DNA of 64,000 nt, from assembly GCF_003259745.1 (NCBI RefSeq), contig NZ_QLMC01000002.1, positions 310,001-374,000 of the forward strand, in the 5' to 3' direction. The DNA comes from Larkinella arboricola (lineage in GTDB: Bacteria > Bacteroidota > Bacteroidia > Cytophagales > Spirosomataceae). Below are positions 25,946 to 34,934 of the stretch, piece after piece. The translations under genes were made by a program, and so were the position numbers. Numbering within the stretch: position 1 is the stretch's first letter; each line of letters opens with the position of its first letter. The notes beneath the pieces were generated by a model, which searched no databases, was not told the DNA's origin, and was given only the letters and a program-made list of their open reading frames with translations.

Positions 25946-26728
25946 ATGCGCTATTTTATCCAACTTTCGTACCGGGGCACGGCCTACAACGGCTGGCAGA
26001 TTCAGCCCAACGGCATTACGGTACAGGAAGTGCTTGAACAGAAATTGAGTACCCTGCTGCGGGAGCCGATTTCCATTATTGGCAGCGGACGGACCGATAC
26101 GGGCGTTCATGCCGAGCAGCAATTTGCTCATTTTGAAATCGATCGCTCGCTTGAACTGACGGACGGCTTTCTGCACGCCCTGAACTGCATTCTGCCGCCC
26201 GACATTGCGGTGCAAACCATTTTTCCGGTCGAACCGCGCGTACACGCCCGGTTCTCAGCCGTCTCGCGCTACTATCAATACCGCATTCGGAAACAGAAAA
26301 GTCCGTTTCTGGATATGCTGCTCTATGTTTTCCGGCACGAGCTGGACGTTGACCGGATGAACGAAGCGGCTGCTTTATTGTTCAAATACGACGATTTTGA
26401 GAGTTTCAGCAAAGTTCGGACGAAGGTTTCACACTTCCGCTGCGACATTCACCGGGCCGAGTGGGTGATGGAGGGCAACCAACTGACGTTCCATATTAAG
26501 GCCAATCGGTTTCTGTACGGAATGGTTCGCACGCTGGTGGGCACGATGCTGGAAGTGGGGCAGGGGCGCATGACGGTTGCCGAATTTGAACAGATCATTC
26601 TGGCGAAAGACCGTACCAGCGCGGGTCGGTCGGCGCCCGCCAGTGGCCTGTTTCTGGTCGAAGTAGCCTATCCGCCGGGGTTGTTCACGAAGAAAATGAC
26701 AAACAATGAACAACCAACGCCGAATTAA
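25946..26728 (+). CDS. truA: tRNA pseudouridine synthase A
   Basis: Makes pseudouridine at tRNA positions 38-40. 260 residues from MRYFIQLSYRGTAYNGWQIQ; earlier codons in the frame overlap the promoter and are not family-like. The catalytic Asp51 is in GSGRTDTGVHA; RFLYGMVRTLVGTMLEVG near the C-terminus and DRTSAGRSAPASGLFL are family signatures. Follows purL behind a terminator; the next gene (XdhC-like) starts 52 bp on in the same direction. Confidence 0.97.
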   Translation: MRYFIQLSYRGTAYNGWQIQPNGITVQEVLEQKLSTLLREPISIIGSGRTDTGVHAEQQFAHFEIDRSLELTDGFLHALNCILPPDIAVQTIFPVEPRVHARFSAVSRYYQYRIRKQKSPFLDMLLYVFRHELDVDRMNEAAALLFKYDDFESFSKVRTKVSHFRCDIHRAEWVMEGNQLTFHIKANRFLYGMVRTLVGTMLEVGQGRMTVAEFEQIILAKDRTSAGRSAPASGLFLVEVAYPPGLFTKKMTNNEQPTPN

Positions 26729-26780
26729 AGTAAATTAGGTGTAAACATGTTCACCGTTTCGCATTCATCGATCCACTAAC

Positions 26781-27764
26781 GTGATTAACGAATTTCAAGA
26801 ACTTATTCGGGCGTATCGAAAAACCGACTTTAGTCAGCGTAAAGCCGCTTTGGCAACCGTGGTGGGGCTCAGTGGTTCGGGCTACCGCCGACCGGGTGCT
26901 CGTATGTACATTACCGACGATGGGCAGTGGATGGGGGCCATCAGTGGCGGTTGTCTGGAAGGTGACGCCCTGCGCAAAGCCCGCGAAGTGATGCAGACCC
27001 GGCAGGCCCGGCTGGTGACCTACGACACTACCGACCCGGAGGGCGAAAATTTTGGCATTGGTCTGGGTTGCAACGGTATTCTGGATGTGCTGATTCAGGC
27101 CATTGACCCCAACGACCCGAACAATCCCCTCGAAACGCTCGACCGCGTGATGCAGGAACGGCGGCCCCTGACGTTTGAAACGACCTTGCCCGACGGGGCG
27201 GGTGTTTTTGTGGAAGAACTCAAACCCGATATTCAACTGCTGGTTTTTGGCGGTGGTTACGACGCCGTACCGCTGGTGAAACTGGCCAAGCAGATTGGCT
27301 GGCGGGTGGTTGTAACCGACGATTGCGTGGCCCACCTGCAACCCCGGCGGTTTGGTGAGGCCGACGAAATGCTGGCCGTGCAACGCGATGATATCCGGCG
27401 GCAGGTTCCGATTGACGCTTACTCGGCGGCCGTGCTGATTTCCCATAATTTTAAGTACGACAAAGCGGTTTTGCGCGAATTGCTGCAAACTGATATTCCC
27501 TATATCGGGCTTTTAGGCCCCAAAAAACGGGGCGATGCCTTGCTTAATGAGGTTGCGGATTTGGTGAGCCCGCCGGATGAAAACCGGCTTTTCTGGCCGG
27601 TGGGGCTGGATGTGGGGGCCGATAACCCGCAGGAAATTGCCCTGTCGATTCTGGCCGAAATTCAGGCCGTATTCCGCAAAGCAACGGCACAACCGCTGAA
27701 GTTTAAAAACGCACCGATTCATCAGCCCGTGCAGTCGATTAGTGCGCCGGTCGATCTGAATTGA
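26781..27764 (+). CDS. XdhC/CoxI family molybdenum-hydroxylase maturation factor
   Basis: Binds and hands over molybdenum cofactor to xanthine dehydrogenase-type enzymes. GTG start. The N-terminal part has the two conserved Cys sites, GAISGGCLEGDALRKARE (Cys58) and FGIGLGCNGILDV (Cys97). The C-terminal Rossmann domain opens with LLVFGGGYDAVPLVKLAK (about 153-170) and contains the typical IGLLGPKKR loop. 327 residues, usual for the two-domain form. The next gene, a MocA-like nucleotidyltransferase, follows after 12 bp, so they form a cofactor-maturation pair. No molybdenum hydroxylase subunit gene is in this window. Confidence 0.92.
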   Translation: MINEFQELIRAYRKTDFSQRKAALATVVGLSGSGYRRPGARMYITDDGQWMGAISGGCLEGDALRKAREVMQTRQARLVTYDTTDPEGENFGIGLGCNGILDVLIQAIDPNDPNNPLETLDRVMQERRPLTFETTLPDGAGVFVEELKPDIQLLVFGGGYDAVPLVKLAKQIGWRVVVTDDCVAHLQPRRFGEADEMLAVQRDDIRRQVPIDAYSAAVLISHNFKYDKAVLRELLQTDIPYIGLLGPKKRGDALLNEVADLVSPPDENRLFWPVGLDVGADNPQEIALSILAEIQAVFRKATAQPLKFKNAPIHQPVQSISAPVDLN

Positions 27765-27776
27765 CCCTAATACCGT

Positions 27777-28382
27777 ATGAATATTGCGATTATCATTTTA
27801 GCCGCCGGTTCCTCGTCGCGGATGGATCACCAACCCAAACAACTCATCCAGTGGGAGGGCCGTACGCTGCTCCGCCGGGTGGTCGATACGGCTCTGGACA
27901 CGACGTTCCGGCCGGTGGTGGTGGTGCTGGGTGCCCATAAAAAACAGATTGCTTCCGAACTGGACGGTTTGCCGGTGACGATTATCGACAATCAGCACTG
28001 GCAGCAGGGGTTGGCAACCTCCGTGAAAACGGGTCTGGCGGCCGTCTATCTGACGCAAAAAGACATTGATGCCGTGCTGTTCTTACTGACGGATCAACCC
28101 CACGTTGACAGTGGTTTGCTGCAACAGTTGGTGCAGGTGTACCAGGAAAGCGGAAAGGGCATTGTGGCCGCCAGCTACGCCGGTAGTCTGGGCGTTCCGG
28201 CCTTGTTTGACCGGAAATACATTCATGAATTGTTGAGCCTGGAAGGTGATGCGGGCGCAAAAAAAGTGATCATGAACCACCCGGATGACTGCGTAGACGT
28301 TCATTTCGCCCTGGGCAGCATTGATCTGGATACCCGTCAGGATGTTGCGCACTTTCTGGGGCCGCAAAGCGGTGACCAGTAA
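27777..28382 (+). CDS. MobA/MocA-like nucleotidyltransferase (molybdenum cofactor cytidylyltransferase family)
   Basis: NTP transferase of the MobA-like group: LAAGSSSRM (8-16) is the nucleotide loop, QPKQLI holds the conserved Lys21, and LLTDQPHVDSGLL has the metal-binding Asp. Length 201 matches MocA, which attaches CMP to molybdopterin for xanthine dehydrogenase-type enzymes; the adjacent XdhC-like gene supports this. GTP-dependent MobA or another sugar-phosphate transferase is less likely. Convergent with the next gene, 20 bp apart. Confidence 0.88.
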   Translation: MNIAIIILAAGSSSRMDHQPKQLIQWEGRTLLRRVVDTALDTTFRPVVVVLGAHKKQIASELDGLPVTIIDNQHWQQGLATSVKTGLAAVYLTQKDIDAVLFLLTDQPHVDSGLLQQLVQVYQESGKGIVAASYAGSLGVPALFDRKYIHELLSLEGDAGAKKVIMNHPDDCVDVHFALGSIDLDTRQDVAHFLGPQSGDQ

Positions 28383-28402
28383 GTGACAGGGCGTTAGCGT
28401 CT

Positions 28403-28990
28403 TTAGCGGTTCTTCCAGATTTTGTCAACATACGGGTCCAGCTGGTCCAGATCACATTCTGACGTGATGGCCGTAACCGGCTGACTGGCTATCGTCAGCC
28501 GGGAAACCCGCTCTGGCTGGCAACGGTCGTTGTAACCCGTGGCGCTAATTGCCAACGCCTGAATGCGGCCTTGCTGCCAGTTCCTGCTTTTCAGTACCAG
28601 CCGTTTCGATGGCCCCCCTTCATGGCACAAGGTCAGGGTGGTGGTTGTGGCTTCCCCTTGTCCGTGTTGCCGAATGAACGCGTTTTGCAAGGCTTCGTCG
28701 TAGTCGCAGGTGATCCGAAATAAACGGTTTTCATAAAAAACCAGCGATAAATTGGAAATCGTAGTGTTCTGAGTCCGAACCGTCTGGGTTTGAAAGATGC
28801 GAATATCCGTGCAGGGTAAGGCGAGCGTACCTTTCAGAACAACCAGCTCCTGTTCCTGAAAGGTAAACCGGTTTAACGAATCGGGCGTCGTGATGCCAAT
28901 CACAAACGGCTCCAGGCCGTGCAGGGTTGATTGCCCGTAGAGCGGGCCGATCAGAACGAACAGGATAACATAGTTGAAGACGTAATTCAC
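28403..28990 (-). CDS. Hypothetical exported protein, 195 aa
   Basis: GTG start, short signal peptide (VFNYVILFVLIGPLYGQ), then a beta-rich protein with repeated hydrophobic/Thr strands (FTFQEQELVVLKG, TTISNLSLVFYENRLFRITCDY). Two Cys pairs could form disulfides (positions near PCTDI, ITCDYD, LCHEGG, RCQPE). I do not recognise a family. Stands between the MocA-like gene (convergent) and the serine hydrolase/TonB receptor pair upstream on the same strand, about 105 bp away. Confidence 0.6.
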   Translation of the reverse strand: MNYVFNYVILFVLIGPLYGQSTLHGLEPFVIGITTPDSLNRFTFQEQELVVLKGTLALPCTDIRIFQTQTVRTQNTTISNLSLVFYENRLFRITCDYDEALQNAFIRQHGQGEATTTTLTLCHEGGPSKRLVLKSRNWQQGRIQALAISATGYNDRCQPERVSRLTIASQPVTAITSECDLDQLDPYVDKIWKNR

Positions 28991-29095
28991 GGTTTCAGTT
29001 TTCCGTAGCTGTTGTTATTCATTTTTCTTCCTGGGTCTGGTTGAATGCCCATCCCGGCGGATACGGCTTTTATCATCGGTATTTCCCCTCCCGCA

Positions 29096-30388
29096 TTAGT
29101 TATCGACATCTTTAATCACCGCCCGGCTGTCGTTCCGGCGCTTTTCGTACGGTAGCTGAAACGCCTTCAAATCCGGGCGGTATTTCCGGGGCCGCTTCAA
29201 TTCGTACTGGTAAATCGTTTGCCCCAACTGGTACAGAAACGGGTGGGCCACGCTGTCGTACTCGTAGTTGTTGTCGTTCAAAATCTCATCCCGGTTCACA
29301 TAAATTGTAGCCGAAAGCATGTATTCCACCCGGTTTTTGAAATCGGCCACGTACGACGCATCAGTCATAAAACCGTAGGCCCACCCAACTTTATTAAACA
29401 CCCGTACCCCTTCGGGCAGCGTGCGGTGCAGGCTATCGCGGAAAAAGAACTTCACGTAACTGTCGTAATACTGCTCCGCATCGTATTTCGGATAATTGGT
29501 TTCGCCGGGAAACTGTGAGAGGTACTGGCGTACGAACGCGTAATCGTTCTCCGTTAAATTAAACCGTTGTCTGGCCGGAACCGAAAGCGGAAACAGCACC
29601 GATTGCAGCGTTTGCTGAAAGGCTTCCAGCGGATACTTGTTGCGCGTTGTAAAATCGAACGGTTCGTTGACCAGACTGTCGCTGGCGGTCAGATAACCTT
29701 TCCCAATTTTGGCGGTTCGGCGAAAATCGAAGGCGTCCGGGTTGTAAGCGGCTGGCTGGCCGTAAATCAGCGTTCCATCCGGGCGAATAAACCGGACCGG
29801 GTTCGTATGACGGTTTTCTTCGGGCGTCATCCGGACAAACCGGTGCGTAATGCGGGTATCGGCGTACCCTTTGGCATGCAGCGAGCGATTGGTAGTCTGC
29901 TGCCCGACAAACTCGTACATCCGGCTGTAGGCGTCATTATCGCTCACCAGAAAGGCTTTTTTGATAAAGTGAGCAATCGACGGAAAACCGGTTTCGGACG
30001 TATTATCGTGCCACTCTTTCGTCTGGCCCCGAAAGGCGCTGTCGAACTGCATGGCCGTGAATTTGGTTACGTCCGGCTTTTTCAAACCGTTCAGTTTTTC
30101 GAGTGACAACAAAGCCAGCGGCAATTTCACGGTCGAAGCCGGGTTGAAATAGTCCGTGCTGTCAACATGAAAATAATAGTGGGTGAACGTCGGAACGTTG
30201 CGTTTGTCGCGGTCAATGCGGGTGTAGATGATTTGCAGCCGGTACGTTTCCGGGTGGTGGATCACTTCCTGAAAAACCGGGTGCTGGTTGCTGGAAAACA
30301 GATCGGTTAGAAAAGTGTCTGTTCGGGGCTGGGCGTAAACGGTCGTCGTAATGAAACAGGCCGCCAGAAAGCCGATAACGTTATTCAT
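29096..30388 (-). CDS. Exported serine hydrolase, class A beta-lactamase-like, 430 aa
   Basis: Signal peptide (FLAACFITTTVYAQP), then a beta-lactamase-type fold: STVK (85-88) holds the nucleophile Ser85, SDN at 149-151 (FLVSDNDAYSRMYEF), and KVGWAYGFMTD stands where KTG is expected (Val for Thr). These motifs and the long extra segments fit the 'beta-lactamase2' hydrolases of Bacteroidota rather than a true antibiotic-hydrolysing enzyme. The omega-loop Glu cannot be assigned by eye. Its start is 8 bp after the stop of the TonB-dependent receptor gene, so the two are co-transcribed and may act on the same imported compound. Confidence 0.82.
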   Translation of the reverse strand: MNNVIGFLAACFITTTVYAQPRTDTFLTDLFSSNQHPVFQEVIHHPETYRLQIIYTRIDRDKRNVPTFTHYYFHVDSTDYFNPASTVKLPLALLSLEKLNGLKKPDVTKFTAMQFDSAFRGQTKEWHDNTSETGFPSIAHFIKKAFLVSDNDAYSRMYEFVGQQTTNRSLHAKGYADTRITHRFVRMTPEENRHTNPVRFIRPDGTLIYGQPAAYNPDAFDFRRTAKIGKGYLTASDSLVNEPFDFTTRNKYPLEAFQQTLQSVLFPLSVPARQRFNLTENDYAFVRQYLSQFPGETNYPKYDAEQYYDSYVKFFFRDSLHRTLPEGVRVFNKVGWAYGFMTDASYVADFKNRVEYMLSATIYVNRDEILNDNNYEYDSVAHPFLYQLGQTIYQYELKRPRKYRPDLKAFQLPYEKRRNDSRAVIKDVDN

Positions 30389-30396
30389 GGCCGAAA

Positions 30397-32841
30397 TTAA
30401 AAATCAACCCGGTAATAAAAAACCGGCAGGAAGCCCAACTGGTATTCGCGCTTGATGAATGTGCCGTCGGGCTGGGGCGCGTAGCTCAGGGTCAGGATAT
30501 TCTGAATGCCCAGGATATTGACGAAATCAACGGCAATGGTATGCGTCAGCCGGTTGCGGTTGATTTTATAATCGACTTTCAGGTCAAACCGCCGGTAGTC
30601 CGGAAACTGGAGCGTATTGCGTCCCGCGCTCTGGTAAATAATCTCCTGCGTGGCCTGCGACCGAGCTTCGTCTACCGGGCCATACCACCGTCCGCCAACC
30701 GCCGTAAACTTCGCGCCGACGTTCAGGCTGGTTTTCCGGAATGTAAATTCTTTGGCGAAAACCGTATTGAAGGCATAGCGGCCGTTGAAATCTGTGTTGC
30801 GCAGTACGCCGTCGGAACCCCGGTATTTGGCATCGAACAGCGAACCGGTCACTAGAAAGTAATAGCCGTCGCTGAAAAACTTTTCCAGGGTCAGCTCGGC
30901 CCCGTAATTTCGCCCCGTGCCGGTGTTGACCAGTTTGTCCGGAAATACCCGTGTAAAACCGGAGCCGGTGTTCAGGATCGAAAACGAGCTGCGCTGTTCT
31001 TCCACCGGCACGTTGAACAGCTTCTGGTAATACGCTTCCAGTTTCAGCCGGAGGTTGCGGCCCAGCAGCCGGTCGTAGGAGGTGACGTAATGCCAGCTTT
31101 TGGTCAAACCAACCGCCTGATTCAGTAGTTGACGGTTTTTGGTCGGATTGCGCAGATCGTCGCCGTAGAAATAAACATACGTCGGCTGAATCTGGCTGTG
31201 AAGCCCGGCGGCAACACTCAGTTTCTGACGGTTGCCCAAGTCCCAGGCCAGCCCGGCGCGGGGTTCGATGGGGGAGAAGCTGTTGGTATTCAGCGAGAAA
31301 TAGAGGCTTGTCAGGCCCGCGCTCAGGGTAAGCCGGTCGGACAAGTTGACCCGCCATTGTACGTAAGGCTGCACCAGCAAAGCCGTCTGCCGCGAATCCC
31401 AGCGGTATTGCCAGGGGCCAAGCTGGGCCGGAGCGGTGGGGAATGTCGTAACGACCCGCGCGCTGTCGAGGAAGTTGAAGAAAAGCACATCGGTATTCAG
31501 TCCGGCTTTCAGGATGCTGCGGGAACTGAATTTATGGTTGACCGACGCGGCCAGCGAAGTCTTAATTTCGGAAAAGCGGTAATCCAGAATGGACGCTTTG
31601 CTCAAAATTTTGTAGCGGTTATTTTCCACCACCGGCAGGCCGTTGGCATCGTACTGGAAGAACAGGTAATCGTGGTTAGCATCCTGCGCATTGCCCGAAA
31701 CGGCCAGCGTGGTTTTCAGGAACGTCTGGCGGCTGAACGGTTTTTCGTAGGTCGCCCCGACAACGCCCATGCGGGACGTGTAATACTGATCGCGGTCGTT
31801 CTGCCCGAAAATGTTCCGGTCCGACACCTCCTGTTTGCTGATTAGCAGGTCGATGGTGCTGGTGCCCCCGAAACCCCAGAGGGCAATTCGGGCGTTATTT
31901 TTCAGCGGAAAGTTCAGCCGGAAGGCCGCATCCTGATAAGTCGGAACGGCCTGTGTACCGATGTCGATTCCCGCTTTGTTAAACAGCCAGAGGTTGGCAT
32001 AACGGTAGGTGACAAAATACGACGAACCGGTTTTACGGGAAATTGGTCCCTCCAGTGCACCCTCGGTTCCTAAAAAACCAAACTGAAGCATCCGTTGGTG
32101 CTTTTCGTTATTACCGTTGCGCAGCCGCAGGTCGAACACCCCGGCAATACCGTTCCCGAATTCCGCCGGAAAAGCACCCGTAAAAAAGTCGGAGTTAGCC
32201 AGCATTTTGTTGCTGATAATGCTCACGGGACCGCCGGTTGTTCCGGCAATGGCGAAGTGGTTGGGGTTCGGAATCGTAACACCCTCAACCCGCCACAGAA
32301 CCCCGCTGGGCGAGTTGCCCCGGATGACGATGTCGTTGCGGGAATCGTCGGCCCCCTGCACCCCGGCGAAGTTGGATGCCATGCGGGCGGGTTCGCCCCG
32401 GCTTCCGGCGTAGCGGTCGGCTTCATCGACGGTAAACTGCCGGGCCGATACTACTGCCATTTCGTTGCGGGCGTCGCCGGTTCGTTGCGCCTTGACGGTG
32501 ATGGTATTGAGTTCCGTGATGGATTCTTCCAGCTCCACGTCCAGAATGGTTTCGCGCCCGGCGTCAACGATGATGTTATTCAGCAGGGCTTCCCTGTAGC
32601 CGATCCGTGAGATCCGGATGGTGCGCCGACCCACCGGAACGTTCGGCAGGCGGTAACGACCCAGCGAATCGGTGAGGGTGCCGGATGTATTACCTTCCAG
32701 AAGCTGAACTGTGACGTTGCTTAATGGATATTTGGATTCTTTATCGAGAATCCGTCCGCGAACGGTTTGGGTAAAAGGTGTTTGTGAAAAGGCGGTGGTT
32801 AGAATTCCTGTAGACAACAACAGGCCATATAGGTACTTCAT
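30397..32841 (-). CDS. TonB-dependent outer-membrane receptor with carboxypeptidase-regulatory N-domain
   Basis: 814 residues from MKYLYGLLLSTGILTTAFSQ (signal peptide); the four codons upstream begin only with TTG. Residues about 25-105 form the carboxypeptidase-regulatory-like domain (VRGRILDKESKYPLSNVTVQL). The plug domain follows (NDIVIRGNSPSGVLWRVEGV, FGNGIAGVFDLRLRNGN), then a beta-barrel with many aromatic-ended strands to a terminal Phe (FLPVFYYRVDF). Imports an unknown ligand by TonB energy; no SusD gene is next to it. A 256-aa membrane protein gene ends 21 bp upstream, and a serine hydrolase follows 8 bp downstream. Confidence 0.92.
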   Translation of the reverse strand: MKYLYGLLLSTGILTTAFSQTPFTQTVRGRILDKESKYPLSNVTVQLLEGNTSGTLTDSLGRYRLPNVPVGRRTIRISRIGYREALLNNIIVDAGRETILDVELEESITELNTITVKAQRTGDARNEMAVVSARQFTVDEADRYAGSRGEPARMASNFAGVQGADDSRNDIVIRGNSPSGVLWRVEGVTIPNPNHFAIAGTTGGPVSIISNKMLANSDFFTGAFPAEFGNGIAGVFDLRLRNGNNEKHQRMLQFGFLGTEGALEGPISRKTGSSYFVTYRYANLWLFNKAGIDIGTQAVPTYQDAAFRLNFPLKNNARIALWGFGGTSTIDLLISKQEVSDRNIFGQNDRDQYYTSRMGVVGATYEKPFSRQTFLKTTLAVSGNAQDANHDYLFFQYDANGLPVVENNRYKILSKASILDYRFSEIKTSLAASVNHKFSSRSILKAGLNTDVLFFNFLDSARVVTTFPTAPAQLGPWQYRWDSRQTALLVQPYVQWRVNLSDRLTLSAGLTSLYFSLNTNSFSPIEPRAGLAWDLGNRQKLSVAAGLHSQIQPTYVYFYGDDLRNPTKNRQLLNQAVGLTKSWHYVTSYDRLLGRNLRLKLEAYYQKLFNVPVEEQRSSFSILNTGSGFTRVFPDKLVNTGTGRNYGAELTLEKFFSDGYYFLVTGSLFDAKYRGSDGVLRNTDFNGRYAFNTVFAKEFTFRKTSLNVGAKFTAVGGRWYGPVDEARSQATQEIIYQSAGRNTLQFPDYRRFDLKVDYKINRNRLTHTIAVDFVNILGIQNILTLSYAPQPDGTFIKREYQLGFLPVFYYRVDF

Positions 32842-32862
32842 AGAATGTGTCAAAGGGTTCGG

Positions 32863-33633
32863 CTACTTGATAATCAAAGAAAGAATGACCCCTGCAACCG
32901 TCAGGCCGGCCACGGTTATGAGTAAGGCGCGCAGGAATCGTCGGCCTTCGCGTTTGCGTTCGCTTTTGGTCATATCCCGATACGGTTTCAGGTCTTTGCT
33001 CAGGGCTCGTCCCAGGAAATAAACACCGCCAACCAACACGCCGAACCCAAGCAAAATGACCAGAGCGGCCGCAATTCCCTGATCGGCACACGCGAGGCTG
33101 CACGCCAGGCGGGCGGACAGAATGGACGTCGGAATGCTGGCTAGAAAGAGCAAAATGTACGCAATTCGGGTCCCGGACCGCGATTCGGTGTTCCGGGCAG
33201 AAGCTGGGCTTGCGGTTGGTGGGGGTGACACCAGGGTGTCTTTTTCACTTCTTCCCGCATAGAATTCATACCGTTCACTGGCAACACTCCCCATCGGCTC
33301 CGGATGCAGAATGGTCCGCCCGCTGATTCCACCGGCAATGGTATACGCCAGAAAGTTAATCAGGAACAGCAGGGAATAGCCATGTTTCTGAAACCAGAAC
33401 CGCTCGCGGGATTTCAGATCAGGAAGCCGGAGGGTGATGTAACGTGTCAGCAAAAAGCGGATCAGAACCAGCCCAGCCAGCAGTACCGACAAGTACCAGC
33501 CCGGTTGATCGGCCAGCAGGGCGCTGCCGATAACCAGACCAATGGTGGCATTCCAGAGTTCCGAGAGGACGATCAGTCCCCGGGCAAAGTGTTGGTGTCG
33601 GCTTGCAAAAGCCGTAAGAGGGCTTGTAACCAT
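32863..33633 (-). CDS. Hypothetical multi-spanning membrane protein, 256 aa
   Basis: Roughly six hydrophobic stretches (for example LNATIGLVIGSALLA-like near 27-42, YLSVLLAGLVLIRFLLT, LLFLINFLAYTIAGGI, IAYILLFLASIPTSIL, AALVILLGFGVLVGGVYFLG, RALLITVAGLTVAGVILSLI) separated by short loops and one polar loop rich in Ser, Pro and Arg (about 120-155). No motif that I recognise. Inner membrane. It precedes the TonB receptor by 21 bp on the same strand and may be part of that transcript. Confidence 0.6.
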   Translation of the reverse strand: MVTSPLTAFASRHQHFARGLIVLSELWNATIGLVIGSALLADQPGWYLSVLLAGLVLIRFLLTRYITLRLPDLKSRERFWFQKHGYSLLFLINFLAYTIAGGISGRTILHPEPMGSVASERYEFYAGRSEKDTLVSPPPTASPASARNTESRSGTRIAYILLFLASIPTSILSARLACSLACADQGIAAALVILLGFGVLVGGVYFLGRALSKDLKPYRDMTKSERKREGRRFLRALLITVAGLTVAGVILSLIIK

Positions 33634-33781
33634 GGATTGACAGTGAATACCAAACGGGCCTCTTCATGACCATTGCCACGTTCGAAGCAATGGATAGGTC
33701 AGTATCCATCCATCAAGTTTGCTACTATTTTGTTACAATCCGGGAAAAATAGAATCGATTTACTGAGCGGTAGGAAAGAGT

Positions 33782-33869
33782 CCGGTTTACGGTATTCAGA
33801 TTACGGTGTTCAGCGTAGCCAAACCGGGTTGACCATCCCTAAAACCGTGTGCTGAAAACCGTAAACCGG
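33782..33869. repeat. Intergenic palindrome with 14-bp internal repeats
   Basis: The arms at 33782-33799 and 33852-33869 match as reverse complements at 17 of 18 positions. The left arm is itself a near-tandem repeat (TTACGGTATTCAG followed by TTACGGTGTTCAG, period 14), and the right side carries a degenerate matching copy. It lies just after the stop of the MoxR gene. Confidence 0.65.
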
Positions 33870-33871
33870 TC

Positions 33872-34837
33872 TTACATTAGTCGTTTGATGAGCTGATCCA
33901 CCGTAATCCCTTCGGCTTCGGCCTTGAAGTTCCGGACCACCCGGTGACGAAGAATCGGATACGCCACTGCCCGCACATCTTCAATATCGGGTGAGTATTT
34001 ACCATTCAGCAAGGCATTGCATTTGGCCGCCAGAATCAGGGACTGCGATGCCCGCGGACCGGCTCCCCATTCCAGATACGTATTGGCATCCGGAGACGCC
34101 AGTTCGGTATTCGGGCGGGTTTTATGCACCAGTTTTACGGCGTATTCAACCACATTATCGACCACCGGCACCCGGCGTACGAGGTGCTGGAAAGACATAA
34201 TTTCGTCGCCCGAGATTACTTTCTTAACCTGATACCGTTCGTCGCTGGTCGTTGATTTAACAATATCCAGCTCCGACTGGTACGACGGATAATCCAGAAA
34301 GACGTTAAACATAAACCGGTCCAGCTGCGCTTCGGGTAGGGGGTAGGTTCCTTCCTGTTCAATGGGGTTCTGGGTAGCGAGTACGAAGAACGGGCGGCTG
34401 AGCGGGTATTTCTGACCGGCAATGGTCACGGCATATTCCTGCATGGCTTCCAGCAAGGCCGACTGCGTTTTGGGCGGAGTCCGGTTAATCTCGTCGGCCA
34501 GGATGATGTTGGCAAATACCGGCCCCTGAATAAACTTGAACCGGCGGTCCTGGTCCAGTGTCTCGGAACCCAGAATATCCGACGGCATGAGGTCCGGCGT
34601 AAACTGAATCCGGTTAAAACTCAGATCGAGCGCCCCGGCGATGGTTTGAATCAGCAGGGTTTTGGCCAGCCCCGGAACCCCTACCAGCAGACAGTGCCCC
34701 TGACAAAAGATTGCCGTCAGTAGAAGCCGCACGGTTTCTTCCTGTCCGATAACCACTTTCGAAATTTCTCCGGTTAATTTTTTATACGCTTCATTCAGTG
34801 CTTCAGCAGCTTCAACGTCAGAGTTATACTGTACCAC
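33872..34837 (-). CDS. MoxR-family AAA+ ATPase
   Basis: 321 residues, GTG start. Walker A GVPGLAKT (53-60), Walker B LADEIN (113-118), followed by RTPPKTQSALLEAMQE and the sensor FFVLATQNPIEQEGTYPLPEAQLDRFMF, all typical of MoxR. The C-terminal lid has SPDIEDVRAVAYPILRHRV. The family acts as a chaperone-like ATPase in maturing enzyme complexes, usually next to vWA/DUF58 genes; none is beside it here. Upstream on the same strand are two periplasmic isomerase genes, with a palindrome-bearing gap between. Confidence 0.95.
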   Translation of the reverse strand: MVQYNSDVEAAEALNEAYKKLTGEISKVVIGQEETVRLLLTAIFCQGHCLLVGVPGLAKTLLIQTIAGALDLSFNRIQFTPDLMPSDILGSETLDQDRRFKFIQGPVFANIILADEINRTPPKTQSALLEAMQEYAVTIAGQKYPLSRPFFVLATQNPIEQEGTYPLPEAQLDRFMFNVFLDYPSYQSELDIVKSTTSDERYQVKKVISGDEIMSFQHLVRRVPVVDNVVEYAVKLVHKTRPNTELASPDANTYLEWGAGPRASQSLILAAKCNALLNGKYSPDIEDVRAVAYPILRHRVVRNFKAEAEGITVDQLIKRLM

Positions 34838-34869
34838 AAGCAGAGGGGTTAAGAGTTATGAGTTGTGGG

Positions 34870-34915
34870 TTAAAAGTTAAGAGTTAGATCGCTTCATCTA
34901 ACTCTTAACTTTTAA
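34870..34915. repeat. Perfect 20-bp palindrome with 7-bp internal period
   Basis: The arms at 34870-34889 and 34896-34915 are perfect reverse complements around the 6-nt loop CGCTTC. The left arm and bases before it are built from degenerate 7-mers of the type nnAGTTA (AGAGTTA, TGAGTTG, TGGGTTA, AAAGTTA, AGAGTTA). In the gap between the isomerase and MoxR genes (both minus strand). Confidence 0.8.
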
Positions 34916-34934
34916 TTTTTAACGTTTACTTCTT

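Noticed and set aside
31129-31845. Plus-strand open frame of 238 codons inside the TonB-dependent receptor
   Set aside because: Antisense shadow; no recognisable protein, no start signal.
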